Shown: one piece after another, positions 59,533 to 64,000 of the stretch
How the letters are laid out: each line of letters begins with the position of its first letter
How positions within the stretch are numbered: position 1 is the stretch's first letter
Position numbers and translations under genes: made by a program
Source: JADZEM01 sp046328125
GTDB taxonomy: Bacteria; Chloroflexota; UBA6077; JACCZL01
DNA: 64,000 nucleotides
Assembly: GCA_046328125.1 (NCBI GenBank)
Contig: JAXLXF010000005.1
Coordinates: forward strand, 124,001-188,000
Direction of reading: 5' to 3'
Notes under the pieces: model-generated
What the model was told of the DNA's origin: nothing
Databases searched by the model: none
Seen by the model: only the letters and a program-made list of their open reading frames with translations

Positions 59533-59571
59533 AGGGACAGATGTCCCGGGCCGGCCGGGACATCTGTCCCT
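59533..59571. terminator. 17-bp perfect hairpin after the acyl-ligase gene
   Basis: AGGGACAGATGTCCCGG pairs with CCGGGACATCTGTCCCT around a 5-base loop. Within each arm GGGACA/TGTCCC is also palindromic, so it resembles the family A double-palindrome style. It lies 40 bases after the acyl-ligase stop. No T-run is seen. Confidence 0.55.
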
Positions 59572-59611
59572 CTCTCTCCAAACCTCACGGTAGGAAGTGG
59601 CGACGCGCCTT

Positions 59612-62236
59612 CTATCGGACCACGGCGAGTGCCGGAGGTGGCTCACCCTCGGCCTGCCGCACGGCTCGCTCCGCCTCGCGAGTCAGCGCGAGGCAGTCGG
59701 TCTGGAGGCCGGCGGTGAACGCCTGGATGCTCTCGCCCGGGGCCAGTCTGTGCGGGGCGCCGAAGGCAATCGCCAGCGGCGCACGGCAAATCGAGACCGG
59801 GATGCCGCCGATCTTCAGACCGTGGAACGCGTCTGCTTGCGGCGGAATCACCCGCTCCGGCCCGGCCAGCCCGAACGGCACTACGGGCGTCTGGAGAGCC
59901 TCTGCCAGGTGCGCGACCCCGCTGCGGAACCGTACCGAAGGATCGCCGGCGAGCTCCGCCTCGGTCGTGGTGTGGGCGCCCTGTGGAAAGATCACGATGC
60001 TCGACCCGCTCTGCTGCGCCACCCGCGCCAACGCGCGCAGGCTCGCGTCGCGGCCCCGTCGCTGGTCGATGGGGTGCATTCCGAACGCCAGAACCCCGAT
60101 CCAGGCGAAGACGCCCGCGAAGTACGGTCCGGTCATGTTCGCAGCGATCAGCCTGTGGAGGAGACGTCGGCTGCCGGATCGCGCCAGCGCGTACCGCACG
60201 AGCATCAGGTCCGGGAAGCCGCGATGGGTGCCTGCCAGGATGACCTGATCCGGCAACCTGTCCAGGTGCTCCGCGCCCAGGACGACGATCGGCTGCCCGG
60301 CGTAGCGCAGCAGCAGGTCGAACGGCGCCATCAGCGCGCGCAGGGGGCGGCCCCAGGTGTACGGCCAGAGGGGCGGGGCGATGGCGATGCCGCTCCGCAC
60401 GGTCGCACCGTCATGAGCGGCGACCGCCGTGGACGGCGTGCTGGCCAGCACCGCGCGCACCTCGTCCACCGTCATGCCGGCGTGCAGTGCGTCGTCCTCG
60501 ATCGCCTTGCCCGTCTTCTCTTCGAGCGCGATGGCCAGCTCGACCAGGCTCAAACTGTCCAGCCCGAGGGCTGCCAGAGTCTGGTCTGGCCGGATCGTCG
60601 CCACCTTCGCGAGCCCCGCGACGACCTGTCCGACCGGGTCGTCCAGTGACAGGACCGTCTCGACGGCAGTCGCGCGCCCGGGCTCGGGCAGTGGCAGCAG
60701 GTGTCGCTTGATCTTGAGCAGCGCCGTGCGCGGGAAGTCGGTCCCCTCCCACCACGACGCCGTGGCGATGCGCTGATGCTGCGCGAGCCGCGCGTTGCCG
60801 GCCGCCACGATGGCGCTGACATTGGTGGCGCGGTCCGAGGCGGTCGTCGGGAGGAGATATGCGTGGAGGGTGGCGCCGCCGTTGCTGGTCGGCACCGCCA
60901 GCACGGCGGCGTCCTTGACAGCCGGATGGCTGCGCAGGATCTCTTCGACGTCCTGCGGCCAGACGTTCATCCCAGACGGCAGCGCGATCAGGTCTCTCGC
61001 CCGGCCGACGATGCGCAAGTTGCCCTCCGCGTCGAGCGTGCCGAGGTCGCCGGTCGCGTACCAGCCGTCGTGGACGACCTCTGCCGTCCGCTCGGGGTCG
61101 TGCCAGTAGCCTGCCATCACGTTTGGCCCGCGCACCAGAACCTCGCCGTCCGAGCTGAGCCGGACGTTCACGCCGTGCACGGCTTTGCCGACGCTGCCAA
61201 TCGGCGTGCTGCCGTCCGGAGCCGCCAGCGCGATGGCCGGCGAGCATTCGGTCACGCCGAACGCGGCGACGACTCGCACGCCCAACCGTTCCCACAACTG
61301 CTGTGTCTCGGTCGGCAGCGCCGCGCCCCCGGCAATCATCAGGCGCAGCTGACCGCCCAGGCGACGGTGGACCGGCCAGAAGAGCCAGCGCCTCGCGGCG
61401 AACGGCAGACGGTCAGCGGCCGCCATCAGCGCGCGAAAGACGTTGTCCGGCAGTTGCGCCTGGAGCTGCTCGATCACCGCCCGACCCATCATCGTCAGGA
61501 TCTGCGGAACGATGATCGAGTGGGTGATCCGCTGCTCCTGGAACACCCGCAGGACGTCCGCACGTCTTCGGCTGGGAACGTAGTGCGTGGCCGCGCCGGC
61601 CGCGATGGCGTACACCATCGTCCCCAGCTCGAAGGCGTGCGAGAGCGGCAACATGCTCGCCACCCGACATGACGCGTCGAGCGGGACACGCCTGACCACC
61701 GATTCGGTCTGAATGCTCAGGTTGGCGTGCGTGAGCATCACGCCCTTCGGCGTGCCCGTCGTGCCGGATGTGAACACGATCACCGCGACCGGTTCGGACG
61801 GCTCGACCCACGGTCCCGTGGCCGTACGGACGACGCCCCTGGTGCCGGGCTCCCACCACTCGGCAATCGTGGCGTCGCGCGCCCAGGCCGGGCGCTCGCC
61901 GTAGCCGGCGATGACGGCGCGCGGCTCGACGCTGGCAAGGATGCGCGCGCCGGCCTCGGGGTTCATCTCGCGGTCGAACGGCACCGCGACGGCGCCCAGC
62001 TTCCAGGTCGCGAACAGGAAGACCGGCGTCCGCCACTGGTTCGGAACCCAGTAGACGACGCGGTCGCCCTCGACGACGCCGAGCGCCGCGAGCTCGTCCG
62101 CCGTGCGGTCCACCAACTCCAGCAGCTCCCGTCCGGTGAGCGTCTTCCAGATCAGTCCATGCTGGCCGCCGACCGCGACCGAGTCGGGATATCTCTCGGC
62201 GCGACGTCGCAGGAGCGCGTACAGGTGGGTGTCCAT
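59612..62236 (-). CDS. acyl-AMP ligase - acyl carrier - acyltransferase fusion
   Basis: This 874-residue protein joins three lipid-pathway parts. Residues 1-500 are an AMP-forming ligase (VFTSGTTGTPKGVML; GWYATGDLGTLDAEG; final Lys in TALLKIKRHL). Residues 530-600 are a carrier domain with the pantetheine Ser in LGLDSLSLVEL. Residues 620-870 are a PlsC-type acyltransferase with the HX4D motif HRGFPD and FPQGAHTTTE. It could activate a free fatty acid, hold it on its own carrier and pass it to lysophospholipid, as the Aas protein does without a built-in carrier. It stands alone with a GNAT gene upstream on the same strand. Confidence 0.9.
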   Translation of the reverse strand: MDTHLYALLRRRAERYPDSVAVGGQHGLIWKTLTGRELLELVDRTADELAALGVVEGDRVVYWVPNQWRTPVFLFATWKLGAVAVPFDREMNPEAGARILASVEPRAVIAGYGERPAWARDATIAEWWEPGTRGVVRTATGPWVEPSEPVAVIVFTSGTTGTPKGVMLTHANLSIQTESVVRRVPLDASCRVASMLPLSHAFELGTMVYAIAAGAATHYVPSRRRADVLRVFQEQRITHSIIVPQILTMMGRAVIEQLQAQLPDNVFRALMAAADRLPFAARRWLFWPVHRRLGGQLRLMIAGGAALPTETQQLWERLGVRVVAAFGVTECSPAIALAAPDGSTPIGSVGKAVHGVNVRLSSDGEVLVRGPNVMAGYWHDPERTAEVVHDGWYATGDLGTLDAEGNLRIVGRARDLIALPSGMNVWPQDVEEILRSHPAVKDAAVLAVPTSNGGATLHAYLLPTTASDRATNVSAIVAAGNARLAQHQRIATASWWEGTDFPRTALLKIKRHLLPLPEPGRATAVETVLSLDDPVGQVVAGLAKVATIRPDQTLAALGLDSLSLVELAIALEEKTGKAIEDDALHAGMTVDEVRAVLASTPSTAVAAHDGATVRSGIAIAPPLWPYTWGRPLRALMAPFDLLLRYAGQPIVVLGAEHLDRLPDQVILAGTHRGFPDLMLVRYALARSGSRRLLHRLIAANMTGPYFAGVFAWIGVLAFGMHPIDQRRGRDASLRALARVAQQSGSSIVIFPQGAHTTTEAELAGDPSVRFRSGVAHLAEALQTPVVPFGLAGPERVIPPQADAFHGLKIGGIPVSICRAPLAIAFGAPHRLAPGESIQAFTAGLQTDCLALTREAERAVRQAEGEPPPALAVVR

Positions 62237-62308
62237 CGCTCGTCTCCCTCTGAGGCTGCGCGGCGTCGCCCAGCAGGGGGGCTGGACCGGCGTCGTCGGT
62301 CCGTAAGC

Positions 62309-62869
62309 TCAGCTAGCGAGCGGGGTCTCGCGGGAGTCCGGCGCAGCCGCTGCGTCGATCTCGGCGATCAGCCGCTTGCGGAACTGGCGCATCGTGTCAA
62401 ACCGGACCCCACACTCGTAGCCGGCGTGCTCGTACAGGCACTTTGCCGGCAGGTTCGACTCCCAGACGTTCAGCACCAGCTCGCAGATGCCAGCGTCGGC
62501 CAGCGTCGCTTCGAGGGCAGTCAGCACCGCCCGGCCAATGCCCTGATGGCGACGCGAGCGTGCGACGGTGACCTGGCAGAGAAATGCCGTCTTCGCCCGC
62601 GGCCCGGGCGGCCCGAGCTTGACCCAGAGCCAGGCGACGGGCTGACCGGCGGATGTCTTCGCGGTCAGGAGCAGTTGGCGTTCGGCGGTCGCGGCCTGCC
62701 GTTCCCAGGTGATCACCGGCAGGAGCGCCTCGCGTGCCCGTTCGAGAGAGTCGCGGCGCGACCACGTGCCGTCGAGCTCACGCTCGCGGGCATAGTCGAA
62801 GACTTCCTCGTCGATGAACGCTTCGAGGTCCTCAGGTGTCATGGGTCCGAGGCTGACGTCGGGTTCCAC
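62309..62869 (-). CDS. GNAT family N-acetyltransferase
   Basis: The protein has 186 residues from GTG 62869, chosen because GGGAGG lies just upstream; the longer open frame is mostly low-complexity. The core CQVTVARSRRHQGIGRAVLTALEATLADAG binds acetyl-CoA, and LNVWESNLPAKCLYEHAGYE follows. The substrate is unknown. It is 72 bases upstream of the acyl-ligase fusion on the same strand. Confidence 0.88.
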   Translation of the reverse strand: MEPDVSLGPMTPEDLEAFIDEEVFDYARERELDGTWSRRDSLERAREALLPVITWERQAATAERQLLLTAKTSAGQPVAWLWVKLGPPGPRAKTAFLCQVTVARSRRHQGIGRAVLTALEATLADAGICELVLNVWESNLPAKCLYEHAGYECGVRFDTMRQFRKRLIAEIDAAAAPDSRETPLAS

Positions 62870-62927
62870 CGCAACCTCCCTACGCACCGAAGCTGACCCG
62901 CTCGCACACGGGTCAGGTGTGGTGGCG

Positions 62928-63335
62928 TCAGGCTTCGTCTGCGGGTGGGGGCGTTTCGGTCCAGGCTTCTCCGTCGAGCTCGGCGCTCGGACCGTGTCGG
63001 CGACGGCTCGGCACGCCGTAGGTCGGCTCACCACGCTGCCGGGCCACCAGCTTTTCGAGCTGGCGCTCGACGGCCTGGATAGCGAGGTGCGCGGCGCGGT
63101 CAGGGGTCGGCGCGGCCGAGCTGCTGGTCAATGTTGGACCCAGCGGCCCGAGCTGGACTCGCAGATTCACGAGGATCTCGTTCTTGCCGTTCGGACCGGC
63201 GAACGCCAGGGTAGCGATCGGCTCGGGCCGGTTCTCGAGCCGCTTCCCGAGTCCCGTGAGGTGATGGCGCACGCGCGCTTCCTGGGCGTCGTTCAACTGG
63301 ACCCCGTGGCGTTCAAGCGTAATGGTGAGCGTCAT
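62928..63335 (-). CDS. hpf: ribosome hibernation promoting factor-like protein
   Basis: This 135-residue sigma-54-modulation/HPF-type protein binds the decoding centre of idle ribosomes. The double beta-alpha fold is seen in TLTITLERHGVQLNDAQEARVRHHLTGL, then EILVNLRVQLG and HLAIQAVERQLEKLVARQRG. It lacks the long C-terminal dimerisation domain of long HPF, so it is the short or intermediate type; the last 35 residues are low-complexity. AAGGAG lies upstream of ATG 63335. It fits the nearby stress genes. Confidence 0.8.
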   Translation of the reverse strand: MTLTITLERHGVQLNDAQEARVRHHLTGLGKRLENRPEPIATLAFAGPNGKNEILVNLRVQLGPLGPTLTSSSAAPTPDRAAHLAIQAVERQLEKLVARQRGEPTYGVPSRRRHGPSAELDGEAWTETPPPADEA

Positions 63336-63406
63336 CGGTTCTCCTTCCTCACGTTGACACATCGAAAGGAATGCGGAGCTCGGCGGCGTCGCCGGTGCCC
63401 TGCTTC

Positions 63407-63503
63407 GAGTATGCGCGCCGCTACACCCCGTACAGCGGGTGCTTCGTCCCCTCTCCTCGTGGGCAACTGTCCCGTTCCTGCGTCGCGCGCAGGACGCATA
63501 CTC
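63407..63503. promoter_or_regulatory. GAGTATGCG/CGCATACTC wide inverted repeat
   Basis: Two 9-bp inverted arms (63407-63415 and 63495-63503) bracket 79 bases in the divergent gap between hpf and the right-edge gene. They could be paired operator half-sites for a shared regulator or the ends of a decayed element. Nothing else is recognised in this 256-base gap. Confidence 0.35.
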
Positions 63504-63591
63504 GGGGTGGCCGTATCTGGCTCCAGGCGGTTCACGGTGGATCGGCTGCGCCGGCCGAGCGGCAGGTGAGCGTGACGTGGCTGCGCTATCG

Positions 63592-64000
63592 ATGACCGAC
63601 CAGACCTCGGACGGTTGCGACGGGTGGTCCCGATACAGCCAGGGTCCGATCGAGCTCCGGTACCGCCCGCGCTCGTACGCCGCGCACGAGATCGACGTGC
63701 TGGCAGGGCGCTTCGTCGCGGCCCTGGCAACCGTCAGGCAGGTGCTTGGCCTCCACCGGTCGACGCTCCACCGCATCGTCGTCACCGTCATGGACCAGGC
63801 CGACGACGACCGCGGCGACGTCCCGGACTTCGAGGCCGTCGCCGAGGCGGGGCGTCGTGGTCGAGCGCCGCTCGTCCTCACCGTCGTGCACGCGCCCGAA
63901 CATCCGTGCACCGTTCCCGAAATGGACCTGATGCGGCTGCTCCTCCCGCGCGAGCTCGGACCGGCATCGGCGTCTGTCCGCTTCTGGGACGAGGGGCTGG
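63592..64000 (+). CDS. uncharacterised protein, partial at right edge
   Basis: The frame is open from ATG 63592 to the window end (136 codons seen). It begins MTDQTSDGCDGWSRYSQGPI and continues with ELRYRPRSYAAHEIDVLAGRFVAAL and VTVMDQADDDRGDV. The pattern of an early RYRPRSY strand, a long helix and then a hydrophobic strand resembles the start of peptidase MA-like proteins, but the catalytic part is outside. No clear ribosome binding site. Divergent from hpf. Confidence 0.55.
   Translation, partial: MTDQTSDGCDGWSRYSQGPIELRYRPRSYAAHEIDVLAGRFVAALATVRQVLGLHRSTLHRIVVTVMDQADDDRGDVPDFEAVAEAGRRGRAPLVLTVVHAPEHPCTVPEMDLMRLLLPRELGPASASVRFWDEGL

Overview
The window is about two thirds G+C, gene-dense, and has mostly short intergenic gaps. 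It looks like the chromosome of a high-G+C Chloroflexota bacterium, perhaps near the Thermomicrobia. That placement is an inference. It rests on the family mix (Tat-type lipoprotein solute-binding protein, pyruvoyl arginine decarboxylase polyamine operon, Hox hydrogenase, TrmI-type tRNA methylase, M20 and amidohydrolase enzymes) and on several families of dispersed palindromic repeats. I saw no rRNA, tRNA, CRISPR array, transposase or phage gene.

Layout. 1-8.2 kb: a truncated DAHP-synthase-like gene that lacks the catalytic motifs in the visible part, SurE, a small GatC-like protein coupled to an amidase, a possible small RNA with a near-consensus promoter, an M20 amidohydrolase and an RND transporter. 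8.4-15 kb: a membrane glycosyltransferase carrying repeat-derived peptide insertions, a polysaccharide deacetylase, then a leftward operon of threonine-synthase-like PLP enzyme, NIL protein, MoaD/ThiS-like sulfur carrier and E1-like activator, preceded by a clear SAM-I riboswitch. 15-21.9 kb: GlyA, an HPRT fused to a nuclease-like domain, a thiolase, the protocatechuate genes pcaC-pcaH-pcaG, and Dtd. 21.9-28.4 kb: a large multi-PAS hybrid kinase, a methyltransferase, MiaB and a small membrane-type protein. 28.6-32.8 kb: TrmI, then a polyamine operon (arginine decarboxylase, SpeD, SpeE, agmatinase-type ureohydrolase) behind a structured leader. 32.9-36.5 kb, all leftward: TyrRS, a Tyr-codon-rich leader peptide plus terminator, an Rsm22-type methylase, and a compositionally distinct pair of nuclease-like and RusA-like genes. 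36.5-43.9 kb: enolase-superfamily and DapA-family enzymes, a Tat lipoprotein binding protein, a lone receiver, an amidohydrolase, a GNAT and a VOC protein. 43.9-49.7 kb: a complete leftward hoxEFUYH NAD-linked [NiFe] hydrogenase operon with maturation protease and HypA. 49.8-64 kb: a stress/proteostasis block (FtsH, Usp-Usp-CBS protein, LonB-like protease, HPF), two secreted proteins, an acyl-ligase/carrier/acyltransferase fusion, and a partial gene at the right edge.

How the genes work together. The SAM riboswitch operon points to a methionine or homocysteine sulfur-transfer role for genes that annotation alone would call threonine synthase and molybdopterin synthesis. The polyamine operon holds every step from arginine to spermidine. 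The hox operon encodes both hydrogenase and diaphorase modules, plus the protease that trims HoxH. Repeats of three families (A, a 61-68 bp double palindrome; B, C/G-rich; C, about 110 bp with four hairpins) sit between genes and, unusually, inside open reading frames, where they encode recurring peptide inserts or supply a stop codon.

The observations I rate most worth following up are the SAM-regulated PLP/sulfur-carrier operon (including the carrier's Gly-Gly-Cys tail), the Tyr leader peptide ahead of tyrS, the in-frame palindromes, the structured polyamine leader, and the RusA/nuclease pair. All motifs were read by eye; no searches or folding programs were run.
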